Source: Bradyrhizobium sp. 139
GTDB taxonomy: Bacteria > Pseudomonadota > Alphaproteobacteria > Rhizobiales > Xanthobacteraceae
Assembly (NCBI RefSeq): GCF_023074175.1
Contig: NZ_JADPKS010000008.1
Span: forward strand, 186,001-250,000
Length of the DNA stretch: 64,000 nucleotides
Reading direction: 5' to 3'
Position numbers and translations under genes: made by a program
Notes under the pieces: generated by a model
Seen by the model: only the letters and a program-made list of their open reading frames with translations
Databases searched by the model: none
Told to the model about the DNA's origin: nothing
Shown here: piece by piece, positions 8,763 to 19,276 of the stretch
Layout of the letters: the number at the start of each line of letters is the position of its first letter
Numbering within the stretch: position 1 is the first letter of the stretch

Positions 8763-9737
8763 ATGAAACAGAAACTGGGCTATCTGGCGCTGCCGCTGCT
8801 GATGGCGGCCGCGTTCACCACGCAGGCGCGCGCCGACGGCGAGACCATCGCCGTCTTCACCAAGAACCAGACCAATCCGTTCTTCCAGACGGTGCGGGTC
8901 GGCGCCGACAACATGGCGAGGACGCTGAACGCCAAGACGCTTCAGTATATCCCGACCAAGCCGGATTCGATCCCCGAGCAGCTCAGCCAGATCGAAGACG
9001 TCGTGGTGAAGAAGCCAAGCGCGATCGTCTTCACCCCGGTCGACTACAAGGCGATGGTTCCTGGGGTCGAAAAGATCAACGAAGCAAAAATCCCCGTCGT
9101 CAACATCACCGACCGCTCGGCCGGCGGCAAGTTCCTCTCCTTCGTTGGCGCCGACGATTACAGCCTGGGGCTCGATACCGCGCGCCATCTCCTGAAGACT
9201 CTCGGCGGCAAAGGCAACATCGTCATCATCGAGGGCGTCAAGGGCTCCCTAACCAATGTCGATCGTGTCAGAGGCTTCAACGACGCGCTGAAGGAGAACG
9301 CCGGCGCAAAACTGCTGGCGTCGCAGCCCGGCAACTACCAGCGGCTCCAGGCGCTTCAGGTCATGGAAAACCTAATGCAGTCGAACTCCCAGATCGATGG
9401 CGTGCTCGCGGCGAACGACGCCATGGCGGTCGGCGCGATCGAGGCGCTCGACGGCGCCAACCGCAAGGCGCAGGTGATCGGCATCAACGGCACCAAGGAG
9501 GCGATCGACGCGATCAAATCCGGCAAGCTGCTCGCGAGCGGCGACTACAACGGATTTGCGCAGGGCTGCCTCGGCACCATGATGGCGATCCGTAGCTTGC
9601 GCAACCAGCCTGTTATCGCCGAGATCGTGCTGAAGCCGACCGTCATCACCAAGGACAATTACCAGCCCTTCGACGTGCCGCTGGAGCAGCGGAGCTGCCC
9701 GACATTCGAGAACGCCAGCAAGCTCGGCAGCAAATAG
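8763..9737 (+). CDS. ribose/sugar-type periplasmic substrate-binding protein (RbsB family)
   Basis: The 324-residue protein has a Sec signal peptide (MKQKLGYLALPLLMAAAFTT, cleavage likely after ARA near residue 24). The mature part opens TIAVFTKNQTNPFFQTVRVG, the classic N-lobe start of type I (Peripla_BP_4) binding proteins. Further family features are PSAIVFTPVDYKAMVPG, VGADDYSLGLDTARHLL and GVLAANDAMAVGAIEAL. It should capture the substrate in the periplasm for the importer encoded just upstream. A gap of 42 bases with GGAGG near 8754-8758 separates it from the permease, and a hairpin follows the stop. The ligand is not identifiable. Confidence 0.92.
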   Translation: MKQKLGYLALPLLMAAAFTTQARADGETIAVFTKNQTNPFFQTVRVGADNMARTLNAKTLQYIPTKPDSIPEQLSQIEDVVVKKPSAIVFTPVDYKAMVPGVEKINEAKIPVVNITDRSAGGKFLSFVGADDYSLGLDTARHLLKTLGGKGNIVIIEGVKGSLTNVDRVRGFNDALKENAGAKLLASQPGNYQRLQALQVMENLMQSNSQIDGVLAANDAMAVGAIEALDGANRKAQVIGINGTKEAIDAIKSGKLLASGDYNGFAQGCLGTMMAIRSLRNQPVIAEIVLKPTVITKDNYQPFDVPLEQRSCPTFENASKLGSK

Positions 9738-9754
9738 ACCATCACGACAAGCAC

Positions 9755-9778
9755 GGACGGCCGCCCTCGCGGCCGTCC
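9755..9778 (+). terminator. perfect 10-bp GC hairpin after the binding-protein gene
   Basis: GGACGGCCGC and GCGGCCGTCC form a perfect 10-bp stem around a CCTC loop, 18 bases after the binding-protein stop. No T-run follows, so it is not a textbook intrinsic terminator. It may protect or trim the 3' end of the abundant binding-protein mRNA, or attenuate the yciI-like gene downstream. Confidence 0.5.
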
Positions 9779-9808
9779 CAAGAAACGGAGACATAAACGG
9801 AGATCATC

Positions 9809-10096
9809 ATGCTGTTCGCGATTCATGCTCTCGACGGTGCCGGCGCGCTACCGATCCGGCTTGCCAATTACGACGCCCACAAGGCCTTCCTGAGCGACAC
9901 CTCGCGCTTCGGCGTCAAGATCGTGATGTCGGGGCCGCTCGTCTCCGACGACGGCACCACCATGATCGGCAGCCTGTTCCTGATCGAGGCGCCCAGCCGC
10001 GCCGAGATCGAAGCCTTCAACCGCGCAGATCCCTTCGCCGCAGCCGGAATCTGGGAAAAGGTCACGATCACGGGCTTCCTGCGCCGCCAGGGTTGA
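9809..10096 (+). CDS. YciI-like protein
   Basis: The 95-residue protein is a YciI/muconolactone isomerase-like ferredoxin fold. It shows the family's conserved histidine context (YDAHKAFL, residues about 22-29), [16 protein letters not shown] and the C-terminal [15 protein letters not shown]. Such proteins are often encoded beside catabolic oxidases; a biochemical role here is unknown. A GGAG ribosome site precedes the ATG by 6 bases. Its last 29 bases overlap tail-to-tail the end of the ABC ATPase gene on the other strand, leaving no space for separate terminators. Confidence 0.85.
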   Translation: MLFAIHALDGAGALPIRLANYDAHKAFLSDTSRFGVKIVMSGPLVSDDGTTMIGSLFLIEAPSRAEIEAFNRADPFAAAGIWEKVTITGFLRRQG

Positions 10097-11074
10097 GGCC
10101 CAGCGCACCATCTTCGAGATGACAAGCCACCCACTGCTCGCTTCCGGCCGCGCGAAGCGTCGGCTCCTCGCTCCGGCAGCGGTCGAAGACGAGCGGGCAG
10201 CGGGTGTGGAAACGGCAGCCGCGCGGAGGATTGATCGGGCTTGGCACATCGCCGCTGAGGATGATCGGATTGCGCTGGGCGCCGGGCTCGGGCAGCGGCA
10301 CCGCCGAGAGCAGCGCCTTGGTATAGGGATGCTTTGGCGCGGCAAAGATTTCGCGGCGGGGCGCAACCTCGACGATCTTGCCCAGATACATCACCGCCAC
10401 GCGATGCGTCATGTGCTCGACGATGGCGAGGTCATGGCTGATGAACAGCAAGGCGAGGCCGAACTCGTTCTGGAGATCCTGCAACAGATTGACGATCTGC
10501 GCCTTGACCGACACGTCGAGCGCGGAGACCGCCTCGTCGCAGACGATCAGCTCGGGCTCGGCCGCGAGCGCCCGTGCAATGCCGATGCGCTGGCGCTGGC
10601 CGCCGGAAAATTCATGCGGCCTGCGGTTCAGCGCTTCGCGCGGCAGGCGCACGGTGTCCATCAGCGCCACAACACGCGCCTCAAGATCGGCTGCGGACTT
10701 CGCGAGGCCGAAATTGCGGATCGGTTCGGCCACAATATCGCGCACCCGCATGCGCGGATTGAGGCTCGAGAACGGATCCTGGAACACCACCTGCACGCGC
10801 CGGCGCATCTGGCGCATCGTGCTCGGCGCCGCATCGTCAATACGCTGGCCATCGAGGATCACCTGGCCCGAGGTGATGTCGAACAGGCGCAAAATGGCCC
10901 GGCCGACGGTCGACTTGCCGCAGCCGGATTCACCGACCAGCGACAGCGTCTCGCCGCGCGCGATCTCGAACGATACACCGTCGACCGCATAGACCCATTC
11001 GGACCTGCGGCTGAACAGGCCCTTTTTGACCGGGAAGTGCTTCTTGAGGTCATTGACCTGGAGCAGCGCGGGGC

Positions 11075-11078
<4 letters not shown>
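10068..11078 (-). CDS. dipeptide/oligopeptide-type ABC transporter ATP-binding protein (DppF/OppF-like)
   Basis: The 336-residue ATPase has Walker [10 protein letters not shown] at 49-57, signature [15 protein letters not shown] and Walker [13 protein letters not shown]. The C-terminal oligopeptide extension contains [15 protein letters not shown], a cysteine-rich segment common in DppF/OppF. It is the last gene of the importer operon that starts with the binding protein at 15567. The start overlaps the DppD-like stop by 4 bp. It should pair with the DppD-like ATPase as a heterodimer. The Walker B Glu-Ala-Val replaces the more usual Glu-Pro-Thr but keeps the catalytic Glu. Confidence 0.9.
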
Positions 11079-12064
<986 letters not shown>

Positions 12065-12083
12065 CGCGATCAACCCCTCGACA

Positions 12084-13007
12084 TCAGAGGCTCTTGGCCA
12101 TGCGCGGATCGAGCGCATCGCGAAGGCCGTCGCCGAGCAGGTTCACGGCGAGCACGGTGACGGAGAGGAACGCCGCCGGAAAGAACACGATGTAGGGCTT
12201 GACCTGCCACAGTGCACGGCCCTCGGCCATGATGTTACCCCAGGACGGAATGGTCGGCGGCGTGCCGGCGCCGATGAAGGACAGGATCGCCTCCGTGATC
12301 ATGGCGCTGGCGCAGATATAGGTCGCCTGAACCAGCATCGGCGCCAGCGTGTTGGGCAGGATATGGCGCAGGATGATCATCGGCGTGCGCGTACCGCAGG
12401 CGATTGCCGCGTCCACATAGGGCTGCTCGCGCAGCGACAGCACCACACTGCGCACGAGGCGCGAGACGCGCGGGATCTCGGCGATGGTGATGGCCAGGAT
12501 GACGTTGCCGACGCTGCCGCGCGTCAGCGCCATCAGGGCGATCGCGAGGAGGATCGGCGGAATCGACATCAAGCCGTCCATGAACCGCATCAGGATGCCG
12601 TCGGCCCAGCGGATGAAGCCGGAGACGATGCCGATCGCCAGACCCGCCGCGGACGCGAGGATCGCAACTGATAGTCCGACCGTGAGCGAGACCCGTGCGC
12701 CGAACATCACGCGCGAATAGATATCGCGGCCCAGCACGTCGGTGCCGAACCAGTAAAGCGCGGAGGGCGCCCGCGTGCGTTTGGCGGGCGCCAGCGCCGT
12801 CGGATCGACCGTCCAGAGATACGGCGCAAAGACCGCGATCAGAACCAGCGTCAGCAGCAGTGCGCCTCCGATCGCCACCGTGGGATGGCCGCGCAAAAGC
12901 CCGATGAAGCCGCGGCGGATCGTGACCGGTCGGAGGATTTCAGGCAGTTGCGGCGCAAGAACGAAGCCGGCCGGGAGCGATTGCGGATTGACGGTGGTAT
13001 CGATCAA
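12084..13007 (-). CDS. dipeptide-type ABC transporter permease (DppC-like)
   Basis: The 307-residue inner-membrane protein has the DppC organisation. There is a cytosolic N-terminus with the OppC_N segment ([20 protein letters not shown]), then [20 protein letters not shown], a strong DppC/OppC marker. The ATPase-contacting EAA loop follows ([20 protein letters not shown]). The C-terminal [11 protein letters not shown] matches the family ending. The start overlaps the DppB-like stop by 4 bp. Confidence 0.9.
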   Translation of the reverse strand: MIDTTVNPQSLPAGFVLAPQLPEILRPVTIRRGFIGLLRGHPTVAIGGALLLTLVLIAVFAPYLWTVDPTALAPAKRTRAPSALYWFGTDVLGRDIYSRVMFGARVSLTVGLSVAILASAAGLAIGIVSGFIRWADGILMRFMDGLMSIPPILLAIALMALTRGSVGNVILAITIAEIPRVSRLVRSVVLSLREQPYVDAAIACGTRTPMIILRHILPNTLAPMLVQATYICASAMITEAILSFIGAGTPPTIPSWGNIMAEGRALWQVKPYIVFFPAAFLSVTVLAVNLLGDGLRDALDPRMAKSL

Positions 13008-13945
13008 TAGCGGATCCTCGGGTCAACGAGCGTATAGATGACGTCGATCATCAGATTGACGAGGACGTAGACGAAGCTGAACAGCAGCACGATGCCCTGG
13101 ATGACGGGATAGTCGCGGCGCAGGATCGCATCGATCGTGAGCCGCCCGAGGCCGGGGATCGCGAACACGCTTTCGGTGACGACCGCGCCGCCGATCAGGA
13201 GCGCGATGCCGATTCCGATCACCGTGACGATCGGCACCGCCGCGTTCTTCAGCGCGTGAACGAATAGGATGCCGCCCTGTCCGAGGCCTTTCGCGCGCGC
13301 GGTGCGGATATAGTCCTGCTGCAAAACCTCGAGCATGGTGGCGCGGGTGATCCGCGCGATCAGCGCGATGTAGACGCAGCCGAGCGCGATCGCCGGCAGG
13401 ATCAGATTTTCCAGCCACGGCCAGAAGCCTTGCGTGAGCGGCGTGTAGCCCTGCACGGGCAGCCACTCGAGCTCCAGCGCGAAGACGTAGGCAAGCACGT
13501 AGCCGACCACGAACACCGGCAGCGAGAAGCCGAACACGGCGAAGGCCATGATGGCCCGGTCGACGAAGCTCCCGGCCTTCCACGCCGCGACCACGCCGAG
13601 CGGCACCGCGATCACGATCGTGAGCAGCAGCGTGATGATCATCAGCGATAGCGTCGGCCCCACCCGCTGCCCAATCATTGTCGAGACCGGCAAATTGGTG
13701 AAGATCGAGGTGCCGAGATCGCCGTGCAGGATGCGCCAGACCCAGCTTCCGAACTGGATCAGGAAGGGACGATCGAGGCCGAGGCTCTGGCGAATGCGCT
13801 CCACATCCTCCGGGCTTGCCTGGTCGCCCGCGATCACCACGGCGGGATCACCCGGCGCGATGTAGAGCAAGCTGAACACGAACAACGCGACGATCGCCAT
13901 CACTGGCAAGGTCGCGACGATGCGACGGAGGATGTAGGAGAGCAT
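13004..13945 (-). CDS. dipeptide-type ABC transporter permease (DppB-like)
   Basis: The 313-residue permease begins MLSYILRRIVATLPVMAIVA, the typical DppB first helix. It continues with YIAPGDPAVVIAGDQASPED, an EAA loop (DYIRTARAKGLGQGGILFVH) and the C-terminal [18 protein letters not shown], a DppB/GsiC signature ending. The gene follows the binding-protein gene by 17 bp and overlaps the DppC-like gene by 4 bp. It should pair with that DppC-like permease. Confidence 0.9.
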   Translation of the reverse strand: MLSYILRRIVATLPVMAIVALFVFSLLYIAPGDPAVVIAGDQASPEDVERIRQSLGLDRPFLIQFGSWVWRILHGDLGTSIFTNLPVSTMIGQRVGPTLSLMIITLLLTIVIAVPLGVVAAWKAGSFVDRAIMAFAVFGFSLPVFVVGYVLAYVFALELEWLPVQGYTPLTQGFWPWLENLILPAIALGCVYIALIARITRATMLEVLQQDYIRTARAKGLGQGGILFVHALKNAAVPIVTVIGIGIALLIGGAVVTESVFAIPGLGRLTIDAILRRDYPVIQGIVLLFSFVYVLVNLMIDVIYTLVDPRIRY

Positions 13946-13962
13946 CTGGCCTCAACGCACGA

Positions 13963-15567
13963 TCATGCGGACTTCGACACGCCCCAGAAGAAGGGCAATG
14001 GTCCCTTGGTGATGCCGGAGACGTTCTTGCGCCATGCCGTGTAGGTCAGGAAGAAGCCGGTCGGCGCATAGACGACATCCTCGATCGCCGCCTTGTTGAC
14101 CCGCCCGATCGCCGCCTTCTCTTCCTCGAGATTCTTGGCGTCGAACCAGGATGTGATCTCCTTCTCGGTGTTCGGGCTGTTGGGCCAGCCGAACCAGGCC
14201 TTGTCACCGTTGGCGCGGATGGCGGTGTAAGCGGCCGGCGTGATGCAGTCGGCGCCGGCATGCCAGCTGTGGAACATGTTCCAGCCGCCCTGCCCCGGCG
14301 GCGTCTTTGCCGCGCGGCGGGAACCGACCGTCCCCCAGTCGGTCGCGACGAAGTCGACATTCATGCCGAGCTTCTTCAGGAGGTCGGCGGTGACGTCGCC
14401 CTGCGCCTTCGTGATCGGCTGGTCCTGGGCGACGAGGCACGTCACCGGCTGGCCGGAATAGCCGCTCTCGGCGAGCAGCTTCTTGGCCGCGTCAAGGTCG
14501 GGCTTGCCCTTGAGTATCTCGCCTCCCATCTCACTGTAGAGCGGGGTATCCGGCGTGAAGAAGCCCGGCAGCGACTTCCATAGGGCGTCGTCGTCACCGA
14601 CGATCGCGCGCATATAGTCTTCCTGGCTCAGCGCCATCAGCACCGCACGCCTTGCCCGCACGTCGTTAAACGGCGCGAACAGATGATTCATGCGGAACGA
14701 GCCGATATTGCCAAGGGGATCGCCGATATCGACGCTGATGTTCTTGTTCTTCCTCAGCACTGGCACGAGATCGGCGATCGGGTTCTCCCACCAGTCGACC
14801 TCACCGTTCTGCAAGGCCGCCGCCGCAGTGGCGGGATCCGGCATCACCAGCCACTCGACACGATCGACCAGGATCTGCTTGCCACCGGCCAGCCACGACG
14901 CTTTCTCCTGCCTCGGCACGTAATCGGCAAATTTCTCGAACACCGACTTGGCGCCGGGGACCCATTCACTCTTGGCGAACTTCATCGGCCCAGAGCCGAC
15001 ATACTCGGTGATCTGCTTGAACGGATCGGTCTTCGCGATGCGCTCGGGCATGATGAAAGAGCATGGCGCGTTGTTCTTGGCGAGCGCGTAGAGCATTTTC
15101 GGGAAGGGCTGCTTCAAGACCCATTTGAAGGTGCGGTCGTCGACGGCCGTCAATTCCTGCTGGATCGCAATGATCATCAGGCCCATCGGATCGCGCGCGG
15201 CCCAGCGCGACAGGCTCGCAACGACGTCCTTGCTCAGCACCGGCTCGCCATCGTGGAATTTGAGACCCGGGCGCAGCTTGAACGTCCAGGTCTTGCCGTC
15301 GTCGGAGGTCTCTTCGGACTCGACCATCTGACGCTGCGGCTGAAGCTGCGCGTCGATGCCGTAGAGCGTATCCCAGACCAGCGCGGCCGCATTGCGCACG
15401 ACGTATTGCGTGCCCCAGATGGGATCGAAATTGGCGAGATTGGCTTGCGGCACGAAGCGCAGGGTACGCGCCGATGTACCTTGTGCGATCGCCGGGGCAG
15501 CCAGGCCGCCCGACAATGCCAGGCCGCCCGCGCCGGCCAGTCCCTTCAATACGGTCCTGCGATCCAT
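13963..15567 (-). CDS. ABC transporter substrate-binding protein, peptide/opine family 5 (SBP_bac_5)
   Basis: The 534-residue exported protein starts MDRRTVLKGLAGAGGLALSG, which looks like a twin-arginine signal (RR with a following hydrophobic stretch, cleavage near AIAQG). The mature part has the family 5 hallmarks: LRFVPQANLANFDPIWGTQY, the KTWTFKLRPGLKFHDGEPV strand and a VRARRAVLMALSQEDYMRAI helix. It is the first gene of its importer operon. A 141-bp gap upstream includes a near-palindromic TGGTATGCCA (15646-15655) that could be an operator. The cargo is unknown; the hydantoin genes nearby make a ureide, amide or amino-acid derivative plausible. Confidence 0.9.
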   Translation of the reverse strand: MDRRTVLKGLAGAGGLALSGGLAAPAIAQGTSARTLRFVPQANLANFDPIWGTQYVVRNAAALVWDTLYGIDAQLQPQRQMVESEETSDDGKTWTFKLRPGLKFHDGEPVLSKDVVASLSRWAARDPMGLMIIAIQQELTAVDDRTFKWVLKQPFPKMLYALAKNNAPCSFIMPERIAKTDPFKQITEYVGSGPMKFAKSEWVPGAKSVFEKFADYVPRQEKASWLAGGKQILVDRVEWLVMPDPATAAAALQNGEVDWWENPIADLVPVLRKNKNISVDIGDPLGNIGSFRMNHLFAPFNDVRARRAVLMALSQEDYMRAIVGDDDALWKSLPGFFTPDTPLYSEMGGEILKGKPDLDAAKKLLAESGYSGQPVTCLVAQDQPITKAQGDVTADLLKKLGMNVDFVATDWGTVGSRRAAKTPPGQGGWNMFHSWHAGADCITPAAYTAIRANGDKAWFGWPNSPNTEKEITSWFDAKNLEEEKAAIGRVNKAAIEDVVYAPTGFFLTYTAWRKNVSGITKGPLPFFWGVSKSA

Positions 15568-15645
15568 GAAATCCTCCCAATAGTGCCGTGATGCCGGCCA
15601 TCGTTGGCCAAGAGCAGGTGAAACCAGAGCTCATTGGCGTGCAAA

Positions 15646-15655
15646 TGGTATGCCA
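15646..15655. promoter_or_regulatory. near-palindromic TGGTATGCCA, possible GntR/FCD-type operator
   Basis: TGGTATGCCA differs from a perfect inverted repeat at its two central positions and lies 79 bases upstream of the binding-protein start at 15567. GntR/FCD regulators often bind TGGTATACCA-like sites. Only one copy was found and no GntR gene is in the window. Confidence 0.25.
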
Positions 15656-15708
15656 CTAACCGGACCTTCGCCAGCGGGATCTCCGCACCATTTGAGCCGG
15701 TTCAGGTC

Positions 15709-17379
15709 TCAAAGCCCAGCCGCCAGCGCCGGCCCGGTCTCGATATGCGGGATCGCCTCGACCAGCTTGCGCGTGTAGTCTGTCTTCGGATTATCGAACA
15801 GCGCCCGGCTCTCCCCCTGCTCCACGATACCGCCGTTGCGCAGCACGATGGTGCGGTCGCAGAGCATGCGCACCACGTTGAGATCGTGGCTGACGAACAG
15901 CAGCGCGATGTCGTTCTCGCGCCTGAGACGGTCGAGCAATTGCAGCACCACAGCCTGCACCGAGACATCGAGCGCGGCGGTCGGCTCGTCCAGCACCAGG
16001 AGCCGCGGCCGGCAGGCGATGGCGCGCGCGATCCCGACACGGGCCTTTTGGCCCCCCGAAAGCTGGTGCGGAAAGCGCGGCAACAGATCGAGCGGCAAGC
16101 CCACCCGCTCCGCGCATTCTTCCACCCGTTGGCGTAGCGCATCACCCGCACGCATGCCGTCGAGCCGCATCAGCGGATGGGCGATGCAGTCGAAGGCCGT
16201 GAAGCGCGGATTGAGACTTTCGTTCGGGTCCTGGAAGACCATCTGAATGTCTTTGCGGAGCGGAGAGCGGTGGAAATCGCGCGCCGCGACGTGGCCGATC
16301 GACTGCCCGTCGAACACGATGTCGCCTTCGCTCGGGTCGATCAGGCGGCAGATCATCCGCGAGGTCGTGCTCTTGCCGGAGCCGGATTCGCCGACGAGCC
16401 CGACGCCCTCGCCGCCGGCCATCGTCATGGAGAAGTCCGCAACCGCTGCAGCGCCCTGATCGAAACGTTTTGCAAGTTTGCGCACTTCCAGAAGGGGTGG
16501 CGTCCCGTACGCGGGCTCGTGCCTCGGCCTGCTGATCACTGCCGCGTAATTTTCCCGCTCCTCCTCCGTCACGAGGTCCCCGATCCGAGACGTCGCGGTC
16601 GGCGACGCCGCAACCAGGCGCTTGGTATAGGCGTGCTGCGGCGCGCTGAAGAGTGTTCTTGGACTTGCCTCCTCGACAATGCGGCCGCGCTCCATCACGG
16701 CGATGCGGCGGCAATAGCGCGCCGCAAGCCCGAGATCGTGCGTGATCAGGACCGTCGCCATGCCGCGTGCGGCAGCAATGTCTGCGAGCAGATCCATCAC
16801 CACCTTCTGTGTGGTGACATCGAGACCGGTGGTCGGCTCGTCGGCAATCAAGAGCGCGGGATTGCAGGAGATCGCGATCGCGATCATGACGCGCTGGCAC
16901 ATGCCGCCGGAGAGCTCGTGCGGGTAGGCGTTCACCCGCGTCTCGGGATCGCGGATCTGGACGGCGCGCAGCAAGTCCAGCGCTTCGGCGCGCGCGGCCT
17001 CCTTCGAGATACGCTTATGGGTGAGGATCGCATCCGCGATCTGCAAGCCGATCGCCCGGATGGGATTGAGCGCCGCCCGTGGATTTTGGAAGATCATCGA
17101 CATCGCGGCGCCCTGCAGGTGCCGAAGGTCATCGCCCCTGAGTTTTGTGACGTCCTGACCGCGGAACAGGATCTTTCCGCCGGTGACGCGCCCGGCCGCA
17201 TCGAGCAGCCGTGTCGTGGCAAATCCAGTGACCGATTTGCCCGAGCCGCTCTCGCCGACGAGGCCGAGCATCTCGCCGGCCTCGACCGAGAGCGTGACCC
17301 CGCGTACGGCCTCGACCATTCCACGCCGCGTCGAGAACGCGACGTGGAGGTCGTCGATACTGAGCAATTTCTCGCTCAT
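15709..17379 (-). CDS. dipeptide-type ABC transporter, fused double ATP-binding protein (DppD-DppF fusion)
   Basis: The 556-residue protein joins two complete ABC ATPases. Domain 1 has Walker A GESGSGKSV near 43-51, signature [15 protein letters not shown] and Walker [13 protein letters not shown]. Domain 2 (from about residue 300) has GESGSGKSTTSRM, LSGGQKARVGIARAI and LLVLDEPTAALD. Both appear catalytically intact. Such fusions (YejF/GsiA-like) serve one DppB/DppC pair. The start overlaps the DppC-like stop by 4 bp. The neighbouring importer at 10.1-15.6 kb has the same two ATPases as separate genes, so the two systems are not recent copies of each other. Confidence 0.92.
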   Translation of the reverse strand: MSEKLLSIDDLHVAFSTRRGMVEAVRGVTLSVEAGEMLGLVGESGSGKSVTGFATTRLLDAAGRVTGGKILFRGQDVTKLRGDDLRHLQGAAMSMIFQNPRAALNPIRAIGLQIADAILTHKRISKEAARAEALDLLRAVQIRDPETRVNAYPHELSGGMCQRVMIAIAISCNPALLIADEPTTGLDVTTQKVVMDLLADIAAARGMATVLITHDLGLAARYCRRIAVMERGRIVEEASPRTLFSAPQHAYTKRLVAASPTATSRIGDLVTEEERENYAAVISRPRHEPAYGTPPLLEVRKLAKRFDQGAAAVADFSMTMAGGEGVGLVGESGSGKSTTSRMICRLIDPSEGDIVFDGQSIGHVAARDFHRSPLRKDIQMVFQDPNESLNPRFTAFDCIAHPLMRLDGMRAGDALRQRVEECAERVGLPLDLLPRFPHQLSGGQKARVGIARAIACRPRLLVLDEPTAALDVSVQAVVLQLLDRLRRENDIALLFVSHDLNVVRMLCDRTIVLRNGGIVEQGESRALFDNPKTDYTRKLVEAIPHIETGPALAAGL

Positions 17380-18224
17380 GTGCGCATGCGGGGATCGAGA
17401 ATGTCCCGCATCCCGTCACCGAGGAGATTGAAGCACAGCACGGCCATCATCAGCGCCAGGCCCGGAAAGGCCACCAGCCACCACCGCCCGGTCGAAATGA
17501 AGCGCGCGCCTTCTGCGACCATGATGCCCCATTCCGGCGTCGGCGGCTTGACGCCGAGACCGATGAAGGACAGGCCGGCGGCGTTGAGGATAGCCCAACC
17601 AAGGTTGAGCGAGATCTGCACCGCCATCGCAGGCAGGATGTTCGGCAGCAAAAAGCGCAGCACGACCGAGAAATGGCTCTCGCCGCAGGCGCGCGCGGCC
17701 TCCACCCAGCCGAGGTTGCGCCTGACATTGACCTCGGCGCGTGCGAAGCGGATATAGAAGGGCAGATTGATGATCGCGGTCGCGATCACGATGTTCTCGA
17801 TCCGATTTCCGAGTGCAGCGACCATCGCCATCGCCAACACGAACAGCGGAAAGGCCATCATGACGTCGACGAAGCGGCCGACGCTGCGATCAAGCCTGCC
17901 ACCGGCATAGCCGCAGAACGCGCCGACGACCGCGCCGATCACGAAGGAAATGCCGACCGCGGAGACCGCAATCGCAAGGTCGAGCCGCGCCGCGATGACG
18001 AGGCGGCTGAACACGTCGCGCCCGAGCTGATCCGTGCCGGCGATGTGGGCGGCGCTCGGCGGCAGCAGCGCCTCGGAGACATTCGACACCACGGGATCAT
18101 AGGGCACGATCCACGGCCCGAAGATCGCGACCAGGACGAAGAGGAGGACGCCGGCCGCGGCGACGGCGGTGAGCGGATTTCCGCGCAGGATCCAGACCGA
18201 ATGACGGAGAGTTGCGCTGGTCAT
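17376..18224 (-). CDS. dipeptide-type ABC transporter permease (DppC-like), second system
   Basis: The 282-residue permease starts MTSATLRHSVWILRGNPLT at 18224, where ATGA overlaps the preceding DppB-like stop. The frame open further upstream lies inside that gene. Markers are GTDQLGRDVFSRLVIAAR, the EAA-like loop ACGESHFSVVLRFLLPNILP and the terminal GDGMRDILDPRMRT. It should form the channel with the DppB-like permease and be driven by the fused ATPase encoded next. Confidence 0.9.
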   Translation of the reverse strand: MTSATLRHSVWILRGNPLTAVAAAGVLLFVLVAIFGPWIVPYDPVVSNVSEALLPPSAAHIAGTDQLGRDVFSRLVIAARLDLAIAVSAVGISFVIGAVVGAFCGYAGGRLDRSVGRFVDVMMAFPLFVLAMAMVAALGNRIENIVIATAIINLPFYIRFARAEVNVRRNLGWVEAARACGESHFSVVLRFLLPNILPAMAVQISLNLGWAILNAAGLSFIGLGVKPPTPEWGIMVAEGARFISTGRWWLVAFPGLALMMAVLCFNLLGDGMRDILDPRMRT

Positions 18225-19252
18225 CCGATCGACACCCTGGGATCGGCGATGCCGTAGCAGATGTCGACGAGCAGATTGACGAGCACGAAGACGCTCGCCA
18301 TCAGCAGCACGAAGCCCTGTACCGGCGCGTAGTCGGAAGATAACAGCGCATCGAGCGCATAGGAGGCGACGCCCGGCCAGGAGAACACCTTCTCCACCAG
18401 AACGTTGGCGCCAAGCATGGTCGAGAACACGATGCCGGCGATGGTGATGACAGGCAGGATCGCGTTGCGCAGCGCATAGGTGACCACGACCTTGCGCCAG
18501 GACAGCCCGACCGAGCGCGCCGTGCGCACGAAGTCGCTGCCGAGCGAGACCAGCATCGAGGCGCGCGTGATCCGCGCCAGCGGCGCGATCACGAACAGGG
18601 CCATGCTCACCGCCGGCAGGATCAACTGCTTGCAGGCCGCCCACCAGCCTTCGACATCTCCGACAAGCAGGAAATCGATCGAGAGAAAGCCGGTGCGCTG
18701 CGGCGGCTGCGACGTAAAGACGTCAATCCGTCCGGTCGGATCGGGCGCCAGCCCGAGCAGATAGTAGAAGACATAGATCAGCAGCAGGCCCGAGACGAAG
18801 GTCGGCACGCAGACGCCGAGCGCGCAGAACAGCCTTACGCCGTGATCGACGATCGACCCCGGTCTCAGCGCTGCCACCACGCCGAGCGGTACCGCCGCGA
18901 TCAGCGCGATCAGCAGCGCCGTGAAGGTGAGCTCGAGCGAGGCCGGCAGCCGCTCGCGAAGGTCCTTCAGCACCGGCTGCCCCGTCATCATGGAGCGGCC
19001 GAGATTGCCGCGGCCGATGTCGGAGAGATAGAACACGAGCTGTTCCGGCACCGACTTGTCGAGCCCCATCTGCTTACGGATCTGCTCGATCTCCTCCTTG
19101 CCGGCGTTGGGCCCCGAGGCGAAGAAAACCGCGGGGTCTCCGGGCAGGACGCGCATCAGGAGAAAGGTAAAGACCAGCACACCGAACAGCGCCGGCAGCG
19201 ACGACAGAAGCCGCCTGCCCGCCCGCACCATGGTTGCGGCAAGACCGGTCAT
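18221..19252 (-). CDS. dipeptide-type ABC transporter permease (DppB-like), second system
   Basis: The 343-residue permease has the DppB hallmarks RVLPGDPAVFFASGPNAGKE, the EAA loop DFVRTARSVGLSWRKVVV and the ending LVDICYGIADPRVSIG. About 25 extra residues in the periplasmic region after helix 3 (PTGRIDVFTSQPPQRTGF) make it longer than the neighbouring DppB-like protein. The gene follows the binding-protein gene by 57 bp; that gap contains two copies of a 16-bp tandem repeat. Confidence 0.9.
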   Translation of the reverse strand: MTGLAATMVRAGRRLLSSLPALFGVLVFTFLLMRVLPGDPAVFFASGPNAGKEEIEQIRKQMGLDKSVPEQLVFYLSDIGRGNLGRSMMTGQPVLKDLRERLPASLELTFTALLIALIAAVPLGVVAALRPGSIVDHGVRLFCALGVCVPTFVSGLLLIYVFYYLLGLAPDPTGRIDVFTSQPPQRTGFLSIDFLLVGDVEGWWAACKQLILPAVSMALFVIAPLARITRASMLVSLGSDFVRTARSVGLSWRKVVVTYALRNAILPVITIAGIVFSTMLGANVLVEKVFSWPGVASYALDALLSSDYAPVQGFVLLMASVFVLVNLLVDICYGIADPRVSIG

Positions 19253-19276
19253 CGCCCGCCTCTCTTGTTTGCCGAT

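Noticed and set aside
9755..9778. The hairpin as a definite Rho-independent terminator
   Set aside because: The stem is perfect but lacks a following T-run, and a translated yciI-like gene follows 30 bases later; kept only as a tentative hairpin.
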